DNA from: Siderastrea radians
Taxonomy: Eukaryota > Cnidaria > Anthozoa > Scleractinia > Rhizangiidae
Direction of reading: 5' to 3'
NCBI GenBank assembly: GCA_964017195.1
Contig: OZ024894.1
Coordinates: 32,018,388 to 32,082,387, forward strand
DNA length: 64,000 bases
Below, one piece after another: positions 15,219-29,600 of this stretch. The notes below the pieces were generated by a model, which did no database searches, had not been told where the DNA came from, and saw only the letters and a program-made list of their open reading frames with translations. The position numbers were made by a program, and so were the translations under genes. Every line of letters begins with the position of its first letter. Within the stretch, counting starts at the first letter, position 1.

Positions 15219-18200
15219 GTCAGTCAGAGAGCCTTTATTTGAGCACAATTAGAAAATTTAAGCTCTGCAGCTTGTAGGGTCGTGCAAAATAAAAAAACTT
15301 AAATTAAACTTTTACAAAGTATATACATAGTAAAATCGGTTCATCTAGAATTCATCGTCAAGAAAAAAAAAGAAGAGCTAATTTCTTAAGGCACGAATGT
15401 AATAACAATTTGTTACTAGTGAAAAACGCCAGAAGAGCGAGAAGTTACGATTTGTTACTAGTGAAAAGCGCGAGAACAGCGAGATGTAACGGTTTGTTAC
15501 TAGTGAATAACGCCAGAAGAGCGAGATGTAACGATTTGTTACTAGTGAATAAAGCCAGAAGAGCGAGATGTAACGGTTTGTTACTAGTGAATAACGCCAG
15601 AAGAGCGAGATGTAACGATTTGTTACTAGTGAAAAACGCCAGAAGAGCGAGAAGTTACGATTTGTTACTAGTGAAAAGCGCGAGAACAGCGAGATGTAAC
15701 GGTTTGTTACTAGTGAATAACGCCAGAAGAGCGAGAAGTAACAATTTGTTACTAGTGAATAACGCGAAAAGAGCGAGAAGTAACGATTTGTTACTAGTGA
15801 ATAACGCCAGAAGAGCGAGAAGTAACGATTTGTCTTCTGTCGATCTGTTTGCTTGTCAGATTGTTTGTTTGTTGTCAATGAGTGAAGAATACGCCTCCTT
15901 GGCAAAGGTTCCAGTACTGAAATAGCTAACGTTTTACTTGTTTTAAGTAGGAAAAAGAGTAATAAGTACCTACGTGAGATTTTCGGATTTGGTCCGCACA
16001 TTTTGCCTTTATACTGAAATTAAACTTGCCCCATATTAGCCCCACATAAAACGGTATGAAACGTTTAAGTCAGCATGCATGACGACATTGCTTCATCGTG
16101 TATTTAGCCGCTTGCCAGCCTGGGGAGTTTTCAGCTACTGGTCTCGCCAACTGTGAAGCATGCCCTATCAATACTTACCAACCCCTTGTACGTCAAACCA
16201 ACTGCAACAATTGTCCTGGATCATCCGTTACCCTAGCAGCAGGCTCCAAATCGATCAGTGATTGTGGAAGTAAGTATTTCGTTCTTGCCTTTAGAAACTT
16301 GTTGTCCATTTAATTTTTATACCTTTTAAATTCGAATATCTTTCTTCAACAAAAACAGAAAAATCAACCCCTTGAAAGAAACCAACCGGCATGCTTCTTT
16401 TCACTTAATGTCTGTCTACTTACTCTACCTTCAATCATTTAAAAAAGAAACTTCTTAAATTCCAGCGTTTAATTCGTAATTCTTCTTAGCACATAATTTC
16501 GCTGTATAGCAAAACTAGAAAGGCTCTTTACACTGGATCGGACCACCTGCAACATCTTTCTTTTGTTTGTTTGTTTCAGTGGCATGTGCCGCAGGAACAT
16601 ATTCCCAGACCGGAGTCGAACCCTGTCTGCCTTGCCCGAAGGGCTACTATCAACCGGGTGTAAAGCAAACTTCGTGCCTCCTTTGTGGAGGCAGCAAGTC
16701 AACTTATGGAGCTGGTGCCTCATCCTTTAGCCAATGTATCGGTAAGTACAAGCGTCTAATCAAGAGATGCAAAGTACGGGGGAAAATGCAGTTCAGCTTG
16801 CTGATTCAACAGCAGGACATTGCCTTCAACGTTCGTAGCATGGAGGAGCTAAGAGCTGGATTCGGATACCTCCCAGTACGAACAAGGCGAAACGTTCATT
16901 TGTAATCAATACGTGAGGGTCGTTTATATGGAAACGCTTATGGCACCTTTTTTCGATTCATCTTATCAAACGTACCCAAAATCGAAATAATGTCTGCCAA
17001 GTGAACCAAGCGATCATCCAAATAAATTGCTGTGAAATGATTTGACAGACCAAAAGAACGCAGGTTTGGCTTGAAACAAAGAAGAACATAGAATTCTTAC
17101 TTTTTCGTCCTGCGAATAAGTTCCAACAGGAGAAAAACGAATGCTGGGGGAATGGCTTTCCTTTCCCGAAGTTTTTAATTGATTTGTTCTCTGTCCAAAA
17201 TGGTTTCCACTTTTCTTTCCCTTTAACTTTTAAAGACATCCTGGATTGTGCATCTAATCCATGCAACAACGACGCCACTTGTGTGGAGGTCGCTGAAGGC
17301 TACAAATGTGTGTGTCAACCTGGATTTACCGGGTCGCAGTGTGAAGTGGAGGAAGATGAATGCATAACAAGCCCGTGCACCAAGGGTGCAACTTGTGTTG
17401 ACAAGGTACGGAGAAGTCGCTAAAAAAAACCTTGCTATTGCCAAGCTAAATGGGAATATAATAAAGCCATTTATATTTGACGTCAAACCTCCTGCCTCTC
17501 AGAGTGCGTTTTCTGTGATGGAGAGCTAGGTCTCTAGGTTTTTTGGGTAAGTAGAAACGAGAAAAGATTTTGATGACAACATCCCTGTACTTTTTGTACA
17601 AGTGAGAATCGAAAGATATATGGAGACATATATACAATTTCTGAAAGGTATGTTCGTGCGCCTTTTAATAACATACGAACTCTGAACATCAACGAACGTA
17701 ACCTCACCAACCCGTGGAGTTCTTAACTTCGCTGCAATAATTGGTGAAAGTGCTACAACAAACAACCATGGAAATTGTGGTTTAAGCTTTTTTCTGTACA
17801 GTCTTTGTTCTAACTTACTTTGAGACAAACATCTGACAAAGCTCAATGTTCCCGTAAGCTTACAAGCCACTCAGCCTACTCAAAAGCCAGGATCAACCCT
17901 GGTGACCTGGTAAGTCTGTCCCACTACTATACAGATCACTAATCAATATTTATTTCTTCAGGTGAATGGGTATCTTTGCCTGTGCCCACCGGACTATAGT
18001 GGCGTGCATTGTGATGTAAAGTCGAGCAGCTGTACTAGTAATAGCTGTGCAAGTGGCGCTACCTGCGTGAATACACCGCAAGGACACGATTGTGTCTGTC
18101 CTGATGGATATGAAGGGACTTTCTGTGAGACAAAATCCAATGTAAGATTGAAGTCTTTTTTGTAGTCTCTGTTGAACCTACTCTAATCCGCTAATAACAA

Positions 18201-20635
18201 CGAAGGAAAATACCATGTTTCTCTTCCTTCATAAAGGTTAAGCATCTCTTTTTGAATAGGCACTTCATCAGTGTTCGAAAATCTACACTAAACAGGAACC
18301 CCTCCTCCTTGAAGTCAATCCAATAGAACATATGACAAGAGAAGATGGATAGCAAGCGCGTCAGGTTTATTGCCAAGGGCAATGCAAAAGATAGTCCTCA
18401 CTGAGGAAAACGTGCAATTTGAAATAGTCACCCGTAGAGCTTTTTCTGAAAAGTTTGGTCAGATGATAAACCAATCATATCTAGATGCAAAAGCTTGTAG
18501 CCAGCACAAGAAGAGGAAACATAGCCAACCAAATATAGCTGCCAGCTCACGATCTGCGTCATTCTTCACCTGATTAAACGCTGAAGACAAATGTATGTTT
18601 TCTTGTGTATTAAAGCCGTCTATCTTCGAGTTAGCAGACTGCTAACACAGAACGAAACCTCTGACAGTACACTAACAAAACGATCTATTTAATGTGTAAT
18701 CCTTTGTAAAGAAAACACTATCATGCCACATCACATGTTGCTTTTTACCTTCTTCCTAGGACTGCAAATCTTCGCCATGCAACAATGGAGGAACGTGTTC
18801 GATCGTGAACCTTGCCTTCAAATGCACCTGCCCTACAGGGTACAGCGGCACACAGTGTGAAAAGAACGACAATGGCTGTCTCCCAGACTCCTGTCTAAAC
18901 AATGCAACCTGCGCGGACACTAGTTATGGACACGTATGCAACTGTGCACCAGGTTATGCTGGCTCACAATGCGATGTTAACATAAATGATTGCTCCAGTC
19001 GACCGTGTCAGAACAACGGACAATGTGTGGACCAAGTTAATGGTTACAAGTGCTACTGTGCACCTTCGTTTAAGGGCACAAATTGTGAGACAGGTATGAA
19101 AATTCTAGGTAATGTAAGCACAACCAATACAATTTGAAATGTTTGCTTGCTCACTTTTGTTTTGATAAATGGGATCACTATTTTTGGTGACTTGTAAAAC
19201 ACTGCTACTTTTGTTTTGTCCACGATACAAGACGCGCTGTTTTACCGTGCAAAATGGCATAGATTCTGCCTGAACAGTTTCTTTGTCACAAAGTGCATTT
19301 CCTCACTGATATATCTTCGATTCCGGGCCCTTTTATTCTCGGCATGAACCAAATGTCTGGCGATTTCAGCAAGTCGAACATGCAAAAACTAACGTATGAT
19401 GAGGAAATAAACACTTTAAACTACCAATAATTAAAGCTACATTACATGAAATAAAAGCTGTTAGATCATAAACAATTGCTGTTATTAGCCTTTGTGACTT
19501 AAAAACAAACTTTGAGTCACGTGGTTATTCAGTATGTTTTTATCTTTTGATTCTATAGATCAAATCAAAATCTGTTTGATCATCCAAACAACAACTATTG
19601 AGTAGTTGCTCACAGAGCTCATTATTTATCAAAGATATTACCTGTAAAATTTGCAAACAAAAGGTTGTAAAGGTTAATGCATTTGGTTTCAGAAATTTCC
19701 ACTGACTTTGACATGGAGTTTAGTAGAGCACTTGGTCGTGGAACGTCAATTGTTGAGATGCGTCAGGAATTGAGAGCTTTCACTGTTGCATTCTGGATGA
19801 AGGTCGACATTAGTCAGACAGATCCAGGGACTCCTTTATCATACGCCGTCCAAGTTGGAGGTAATCTGCTACATGCATATTTGCGAGTTGATTATCGCCC
19901 ACAGAAAACGAGACGAGCTGTTTAGTTATTTCAAAAAATAGAATAACTGCAATTAGACATCAATTCTTTTTTGGGGCTTCATTTGTAACCACATAAGATC
20001 AAGAGAAATGTTCACGAACAGCGCACTCGCTACAGTCATGTATATGGGTTTACACTTGACGCTCGAGCCACTAAGACTCGCTTCGAATAGCTACACATTC
20101 AATCATTTTTAACCGTACTTTTGTAGCTTCGCGCTCTGCTTCACTGGCTTAACGTAACAGCGTCATTTATCACAGATTAAAACATAGGAAAGCGTGTTTT
20201 TTTTGTTTCCCGAAATGCGTTTCGTGAAACTTCGCTTGAACCTTTTATTTTGAAAATAATGTTTTTTTGACGTTTAATACTCTGCAGAATTTTTTTCCTT
20301 AAAATAGTTTTGAGATATCAATGATCAATAAGAAACTCATGAATACTATATTAAATTAATCCTAAAACTCGTTTCATTTTGATTTGTTTTTCAGTTTAAG
20401 TTCTGTAAGTACATAAACCACTCTGGGCATGTAATAACACGACAGTGGTCTATAAAGTGTACCGCTAGTGCTTTTTACATTTCTCACATTTGTTATGTTT
20501 TCAAATGCCTGAAGTGTTTTAAATTGTGCTTATGATACTTATTACTAACTACTACTCTACGATACTTATTGACTTTTACTTATTACGTAAACTTGTGATA
20601 CTTCCTACTTATTACTTATTACTTTATGATATTAG

Positions 20636-20666
<31 letters not shown>

Positions 20667-23600
20667 ATACAATATATATATAAAATACTTATTACTTTAT
20701 GATTACTTTTGCAGCTGAAACAACTTTCTTTTCCAATTCTCTTTTTCTCAGCGTTTTTGTATTCATTTTTCATTAAGCATGCATCACTAGTAATAGTGAT
20801 CTTTCAATTTTCTTTTGCCTGGGATTGTAGACAGCATTGTAGACAATGCTCTTGTAATACACGACTACAACGGATTTAACATCTGGATCATGGGCCAGAA
20901 AGCACCAACTAACGTGCCAGCAAACGATGGCATCTGGCATCACTTGGCATTCACTTGGCAAAGCTCAACAGGGGCGTGGAAAGTTTACAAAGACGGAAGT
21001 AATGTCAAGAAAAGTGCAGACGCTGAACCGTTCCAAAAGGGACAGGTAAGCGGCAGCATTTTTATGCGACTTTTCGTGATTATTTAAATAGTTATTGTAT
21101 CCCGAGGTCCAATGCTATTGCATTAGGACTGGAGAGTACGTTTCCACGTGTATTTGGCCACGTCTCACGCTGGGATTTTTTACACAGTTTCGGCCACATT
21201 AAAACTACTTCTTCAGTTCTGATGCAGTGAAACTGAAACTTCACATCAATATGTAAATCGTCATTCTCCAAAGAAAATTACCGTTCCTTTTTTTCAAATT
21301 TGTGCTATTTTTAGTAACAAAATGGCTGAAAATTCAAAATTCAATGTGCTATAACCTTCCATTGGTTCAACATATTTTAGGATTTTATTAGTTCTGAGAT
21401 CCTCGTTACACGTTCTTTCAGGAAATGTCATTGAATATACCATAATACTAAAAATAATTTTTGGCACCAATTTGACGTCATTTTCCCGCCAAAAATGCTT
21501 AAATTTGAATAAAAGAAATGGTAATTTTTTGGAGAATGCATTTGACTGCATCAAAAGTGAAGAAGTAGTTTGAATTTGGTTGGAAATGTGCAAAGAAAAA
21601 AGCCAACGTGTCTAAAGAGCGTTTTTTAGTGAGTTTTTCGTTTCTGGCGTTGCTGAATTTCCTGCATAATTTGGTTTGCACCTAACGCATAGTTCTGCTT
21701 GTAACAGGATCTTGTTTATAAGTTGGTAAATTACGACCGTCCGGGTGAGTGTAGTCCTGAGAAGGACTGGTTGAGGTTACATTGACTGACGTTTCGACAA
21801 CCTGAGCGGAAGTCATCATCAGAGCCAACTGGGAGCTGGTTCCCAGTTGTCTTGATAGCTCAGTTGGTTAGAACGCTGCACGGCTATCGCAGAGGTCATG
21901 GGTTCGACTCCCATTCAAGCCTGACTTTTCTCAGGTTTCGTTTTCTCAACTGCTTAAGTTGAAACACCTTCACTGCAATGGTCTGCATATAATTCTAAAC
22001 TATTTCACATTGCATGGCTTTTGGTGGTGTAGGGAGAATTTGTAAAATCTCCCCAGCTGCTGATACAAAAGTGTTGATACACAGTTTTATATGACTATGC
22101 GGGAAAAGCAGGTCGTAAGAACTGCTGCTGGAATCCAAAAAGAAAATTGTGGGTAATTACGCATTTTGCAGAGATAACATGGTTCTCTCCACATTTGCGC
22201 TTAATTATGAAAGCAAAAGCAAAATTACATTACTAATTAGGGATTGAATAATTGATTGCCTATAATAAGCAGGTTGCAGTTATTTTGTGTGCATTTGTTA
22301 AACGTTTTGATTTGTCTATTTCAGGTCATTGCCAGCGGGGGATCCTTTGTACTCGGTCAAGAGCAAGACGAAGTTGCTGCAAACTTTAGCGCCAATGAAG
22401 CATTCATTGGTAAAATGAGCCAGCTGAATGTTTGGAGCTACGAACTTACCGCGCAGGATATCGCAGACATGGCTAGGCACTCCGACAATATTATTGGAAA
22501 CGTTGTCGCGTGGTCTGACTTCTACGATCCTGCAGATAATGGTATAAACAAGATTACGCCTTCTGCAGCTCGAACAGGTGAGACAATATAACTTTGGCTA
22601 TCGGAATAGACCGATATCTCCTTATTTTAGCTCTACATAAATTACTTCTCGATAGCTTATATCTAAATGGCTAAATTTAAGGACGTCACTTCACAGACTC
22701 AAAAGATGGAATTAATTATGCGAAAAAGATTTATTTCTGAGTGAGAAAGAAAAGGAAAAGAAAAGCGACAATCTACTGAACCTGAGGGAAATTAAAGAAG
22801 ACACACTTTAAAACTTCGTTTTGCTGTTCTTGTTGTGTGTGTGTTGAGTGTTTTTGGTTGGTTGGTTGGTTCGTTTATTTTTTTTTCCATTTGCCCAAGA
22901 TCATTCACTGATACAATATTTCATTCTTCACTGTAGTGACAGTATTGAGCAGGCAGTCTCAGAAGCCTTTCTAGGCTTATCTAGGAGACTTCCTTACTAA
23001 CTGATAAGAACAACTCAGGCGATGTCATGTATGAAATTACGATAATGTACGTATATTTACAGATTCATGTAATAGGGCTAGGAAAGAGCTACCACTACAT
23101 TATACTTAGGAACATTAAACAGATCATTTGTTTGTTTTAATGTGCTTTTTAATTGACATTCCCAGATAACAAATGTTGGACTAACTGGATCAACAATGAT
23201 TCACCATCAAGCGGGGACGGAGATACAGAAACCAACTCAGGCGCATGCGCCAATCCCAGTCATTATGACTGCCAGACTGTCGACGGATTTTCTTTGTATG
23301 ATGTTGAACTGAATAAGACCACGTGTTCAAGTAGCGGAGTCACGTGTTTGAACAGTGATCAACGAGCATCTCGAAGCTGTCCCGATTTTAAAGTGCGCTA
23401 TGTCTGCTCATGTCCAGGTAAACATTAGTTTCTGGTCTTTTTTACCTGCATCTTCCAATGGTTGAGTTATGCAATACGCAAACTTTTTTGTTAAGTTTGG
23501 TGTTTCGGTCGAAAGTGAAATGCTTTTTGATTGCCAAAGATAGGATGGCAGCGTGGAGTTTCAAACAAAAAAAAACAATGTAAATAATTTCCTTCCCATT

Positions 23601-26600
23601 TTATAAAAGACAAAAGGGAAGAATTTGAAAACGTCGACCCGACTTTCTCACGTTGGAACCCATAACCAAAACCAACGAGTGGAATTGGCATTGTACAGAA
23701 CATGACAATTACGTTTTCGTTTTCATTGATGTACAGTTTTTTTTTTCGCGTATCAAAGTAGTATCACGATTCTCAGTTTCTTTCGATTGATTTTGAGGCA
23801 CGGACGTATAGCTACGTATTGACGTCTCCAAAGTGAGCTAGTGATTGGTTAAAAATTTCGCGCCGTTTTTGTTAGGCTCTTCCCGTTCAAAACAAAACAA
23901 ATTCAAACTTTCTCCAAATGCTTTTCAAAGAGGGGCAAAACTATGTTGTAGTTTGAAAGATACAGGGAAGTGATATTCAACTTTTGGATCTACATTATAG
24001 AAAAGTCAAGGTAAGACGAGGATTAAAACGTGTTTTTATTTGTTTTAACAGTTTGTTTTGTCGCGGTTTCGTTGTGCTCACGCTAATTACGCAGTCATAT
24101 TTTTGAAAAGTTTTGAGCAAAAAGCGCGTCGAGTCTGCGTTATTTTACCTGTTTTGTCGACGTTTGACACTTAAGAAAACTACGTTAACCCTATTCTGCC
24201 TGGGGGGGGGGGGGCACATTGTGCTCGCGCTGACTTAAACGAATTATAACTTTTAAACGGCTAGACGAATAATCACCAAATCTCATGACTTTTCCTAAAA
24301 TTTGACAGAGAAGATTTTCCTGTGTCAATGACGTGTCTATGACGTTTGACGTTTCCATAGCAACCGCCTACTCAGAAGTGTATTTTGACTATTTTTTGTT
24401 TTTTTAAGTCTTTTTTCAGGTTTCCCCCCTTTGTTTGTAAGAAAAAGATAATTTTTTACTTCTGTGTGCTTGTTTTGACTAAGTATGTTTCTTAGAAACA
24501 AAATCATGTATTTTTTGGTGACGTCATTGTCCGCTGTATGACTGCAAGTTTCGGATTCAAGATGGCGGCCTCAATTCCAAATGGCGGGTTTGTGACATTA
24601 TTGTGACGTCACGACACGCATAATTGACACGTCATAAGCCCAATCTGTTAAGCTAATGACGTGCTACAAACATGCCAAGTTTCATCGCAAGAGCTTCAAT
24701 ACTTTTCGAGATCCATAGGGGGGGCCCCCCCTACAGGCTCAGAAACTCAAAAAAAGCCCAGGCAGAATAGGGTTAAGATGCAATTTCGAATTTGTTCTCC
24801 GTATCGGACTCTTGAATATATTTTATTCCAACTAGTATAGCCGTCGATATAATGCAGTATTGCTGTCTCAAAGCGCTAGCAATTTATTATACTGTAAACT
24901 TTTGCACTAGAAGAAGAAATATAAGTAAACCTATACATTTAACAGTCTCAGCTGATACACAAGTAAAATTAACTGTTTTCATTATTTACAGCAAACTCCG
25001 CTTGTTCCAGCACCCCATGTGGAGCCCATGGTACATGTCAAACGCTGCCAGTTGGATACAAGTGCCAATGCAATGAAGGGTACGAGGGACAGCATTGTGA
25101 AACAGGTATGGAAAATGAGATTAATATTTTACACGGCTTTCAATCCATTTTTAGTTCTCGTTTAACCCTATCCAGATGTGGGAGTTGGGTTCACAACTCG
25201 ATACTGGCAAATAGGTGTTGAATTTTTCGTAAACAATTTTAGCTAACTTGTTGAAGCGTTTAATTTTTAGACCCTTTTATTCTTCTTTCATTGGGTTTAA
25301 TTACGTTTTGGCCAATATGGGTGAAAGTTTTGAAAAAATAGAGAAATCCAAAATAGCCGCCGTATGAAAATCAAAATCATGAGATCATGATGCCGACCTA
25401 AAAAAAGGAAAATTTACAAGCAATGCATAGCCTCTAGTTCTCGTTTTCATGGCCTGAATACTTTCTAAGTTATGGAGGGTAGGGGTAATCCCCTCCTGTC
25501 CATATCAATTGCGCAAAGCTTAGGAGACCAAAAAAGGCCTGTGTGATTGAGTAAATGTTGATACTTTATACCTATGTAATTCTTTTAGTTCTGATCATGA
25601 ACTATAGGAAACATAGAGATCGAGGTTTCACTGAAAGTTGTTTCAAGGGAAACTTCATTAAAATTGTCCTGTGTCTTTGATTTCTACATCTCCTTTTGCA
25701 AATATCCCTTTTTTCTCTGATTCTTCGATGAAATCGATCGCAGTTGCTTAACCGCTCGCTATTTTGAAAACCCACTCATTCCCAGTTCTCCGCAGCTCAC
25801 CGACATCCATAAGAGAGACTGGGTAAGCAATCTTTTCCAGGATATGGTTACAACCTCGTAAGAAGATTGCACGACGGACTTCAAAATATGGAAGGCAGTC
25901 GCGCAACGGATAAAAATTTACAATTGAAATTAGGTTCTGTCAGGGGAATGGAAAACGTATTTTGCTCTTACCATGTAAATACGAATTTGAAAAACAATAG
26001 CGATTGTCTTTTCGGCCCTACGATTGGCCAGTGGCAAAAATCTCCTAGTAACGGCTCAAGCGCTTCCCACCCAGAAGGTTTTCTAGTAAGCTGCGTAGAG
26101 CTGAGAATGAGTGTTTTTTTCAAAATGGCAGGCGGTTAAGCAACTACGATCGAATTCACCGAAGAGAAACAGGGGTATTTGCAGAAAATGACGTAGAAAT
26201 CAAAGACACAGGACAGTAGAACAGACGGTAAGGTGATAACTTTATTGAGGTTTCGACATCTTTCAGCGCTGTTTCCTTCAAACAACTTTCGGTAAGAACG
26301 AACGCCATGTTTCCTATAGCTCATGTTCTGATAATTTATTTCACTGAAAAAAAGAGGATATTCCTTTACTTTTTGACCGAAACAGCACTTTCTAAGAAAA
26401 TGTTTCAATAGTGTGGATACACTAAACAACATTCAAATTTTCACTGCAAAAGCTCAGAAGACTCGCAAGCCGCAGGTAGTTTTAGCCAAGCAATTTACTG
26501 TAAGCACCAAACAGTTTTTGTATGTGACCTCGACAGCTGTGATGTGTCCTTGTACTGGCAAGATAGCAAACGGTCAGCACAGTGGTAGCCGATCACATGG

Positions 26601-29600
26601 TGGAGTGATGAAAATCACTTGTAATGCTGGATTCAAGGCGAGTGGAACGGCAACGCTGAACTGTGTCAACGGAAAGTGGGACGCTGCAGTCCCGCAATGT
26701 ATCGGTAAGGACGTGGGTCTGTTAGGAGCCCATCAGGCGGAGCGTACAACGCCCAAACTGCGCCTGTCTTTGAAAATATGTTTTCTTCCTTTGGGTTATT
26801 TTTTGTGTCTTCAGAAAGTTTCCGAGAATGAACCAAAGGCCTCGGGAGGCTTCCGACGTGGAACCGAAGTCCACCTATCATAACCACCGATGATCCGATT
26901 TAAAATCGTGGGGAAGACTTATCTTAAAACAATCCAGGTTTTGAAAATGTTGTAGCACGAACACATGGGAGTCGGTCGCTTCTGATATTTATTCTTTGGC
27001 GAGGTGTTGTCGCCCTTGGGAGAACAATAGTTGGCGTTTTTTTGTTCCACTGGGGCTATTCTCATCCCTTGGAGGCGAAAATCGTTTATTTTTGAAGAAA
27101 AACTCTCAGTACTTTCCAGATAATTAAGGCCCTTTCAAACAGATATTTTATCCCTTGGGAAACTATTAGTAAACTAAAATCGATGCAGAGAAACATCCAA
27201 TAATCTATAGATCATTGAACTGAATTAGACAATCAACTAGAGGTGTTACTAGAAGTGATAAATGCAGTACAACATTTTCTTCTTTTTCAGATGTTGACGA
27301 ATGTACAGAGGGGTCTTCAGGCTGTGGACAAAACTGCGTCAATACTTATGGCAGTTTCATATGCAAGTGTAACGCAGGATATTCACTGAACGCAGACGGG
27401 AAAACCTGCACAGGTAAACAACGTATTAGATTACAATAGGTAATAGCCTTGGTTGTAGTGGTATTTGTTTATTTAAATGTCAACCGGTATTTTAAAATCT
27501 CCAAAATATCACAAACTAAGAAAAAATTGAAAACATGTAACCCTGAATACAGTGTACCACTTTAAGCAAAATTGCGTCAACAGTTGCTGCAGTTATGAAC
27601 GCAAGTGACGAAAAGGAACTCAGCTTTTACTTATATTTTGCAAAAACACATTAGAGCTCCACTTTGGAAAATTTCCTTTGGCTATTTCACATGCTGAGCA
27701 GCTCAAGAAGTATAGCATAAAGAAACATTGCATATTTATTAAAACTAAAATATTGTGCTCTCTTTTCAGACATTGATGAATGTGCAACTGACAACGGCAA
27801 CTGTCAGCAAAGCTGTCACAACAGTGTCGGTAGCTATCGCTGTACATGTGCATCAGGATACACGCTTGCTTCTGACGCCAGATCATGCGAAGGTAAATTC
27901 CCGACTATAGAACAAGTAGCACGATCTGATCAACAAGGGTGTCTTAGGTCTCATCCACTTTTGCTTACAGCCGTTTCAGTTATCCACATTCGCAAAGGTT
28001 TGATGCACACAAGTTTACTTATAGTGGGAATGAATATGTGCAGAGTCGCAAGTTTGGATAACGACTATAATTACAATGCTGTTTTCTTTTTCTTTTTTTC
28101 AGTTTTGCAAAATGATTTATTTTTCATTCCTTAAATAGTTAGTTAAAAGGGCCCACTTGAGTTAAAATGAAGTTCGTGATCTCGTTTTAATTTCAGTCTC
28201 CTAAAGCAGCTGGTTCCCAATCTTTCCTCTTACGCCAAATCTTTGTACCCTATTATCTTAAATCTCTCCAACTAAATAACAACATGGATGGATCACATGA
28301 CTAAGCCTGGATATGACAAAAATATTACTGATTATTTAACAATTTTTCTACGAGCAGGAGTTGGATATAGGTGTAGCATTGAATCGGCTCTATGTGACTC
28401 ATATCCAACTAACAAGAGTTTAATAACTGTTAAATTCAATTCAATTCAATTCAATCTCATCTTAGACAGTTGTTGCCAAATTTTGTGAAACTATTTTTGA
28501 AAGAAAAATCCCGCTTCGCCGCGAAAACGTTTGAACGCATCGGCACTTAACATGCCGTTCAATTTCCTGATAAGGCAAGAGGCATATTTAGTCGCTGATA
28601 ACCCACGCGAGGTTGCCAATCAGAAAACCACAAATGCAATAATAGAGAATGAGAATTAAATACCTAACATTTTCCCTCGGCTATTTTAACAGATACCGAT
28701 GAGTGCTCCAGTAACGCAGGATTGGGACCCTGCCAGCAAATTTGCGTGAACACGTTGCTAGGGCACGAGTGTCTTTGCAATCCAGGCTACACCTTAAACG
28801 CTGACGGAGAAACCTGCACAGGTTACAACTTTTTAAAAAATACATATTTAGATATATTTGTTACTACCTCCCTTAAAGCCCACTTGACTCGACTCGACTC
28901 TGCTCTGCTCTGCTCTGCTCTGCTCTGCTCTGCTCTGCTCTGCTCTACTCTATTCTACTCTACTCTATTCTACTCTACTCTACTCTACTCCACTCTACTC
29001 TACTCTACTCCACTCCACTCTACTCTGCTCTACTCTACTCTAATCTGCTCTACTCTACTCTACTCTACTCTACTCTACTCTACTCTACTCTACTCTACTC
29101 TACTCTACTCTACTCTACTCTACTCTACTCTACTCTACTCTACTCTACTCTACTCTACTCTACTCTACTCTACTCTACTCTACTCTACTCTACTCTACTC
29201 TACTCTACTCTACTCTACTCTTCTCTTCTCTTCTCTTCTCTTCTCTTCTCTGCTCTGCTCTGCTCTGCTCTGCTCCACTCCACTCCACTCCACTCCACTC
29301 CACTCTACTCTACTCTACATTACTCTACTCCACTCTGCTCTACTCTACTCTACTCTACTCTACTCTACTCTACTCTACTCTACTCTACTCTACTCTACTC
29401 TACTCTACTCTACTCTACTCTACTCTACTCTACTCTACTCTACTCTACTCTACTCTACTCTACTCTACTCTACTCTACTCTACTCTACTCTACTCTACTC
29501 TACTCTACTCTACTCTACTCTACTCCACTCTACTCTACTCTACTCCACTCCACTCCACTCCACTCCACTCCACTCTACTCTACTCTACTCTACTCTACAT

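Larger units (their letters stand above)
15067..16107 (+). other. Intron 11 with GACA tract and 42-bp minisatellite
   Basis: It contains (GACA)n at 15180-15225 and the minisatellite at 15406-15835. I see no coding exon; open frames here come from the repeat. Confidence 0.7.
21046..22324 (+). other. Intron 18 with Penelope-like 3' fragment and tRNA-derived SINE
   Basis: It carries the repeats annotated at 21735-21825 and 21849-22000; otherwise nothing coding is visible. Confidence 0.6.

Noticed and set aside
15378..16001. Long open frames on both strands (171 and 207 residues)
   Set aside because: Both come from a 42-bp tandem repeat with a unit length divisible by three.
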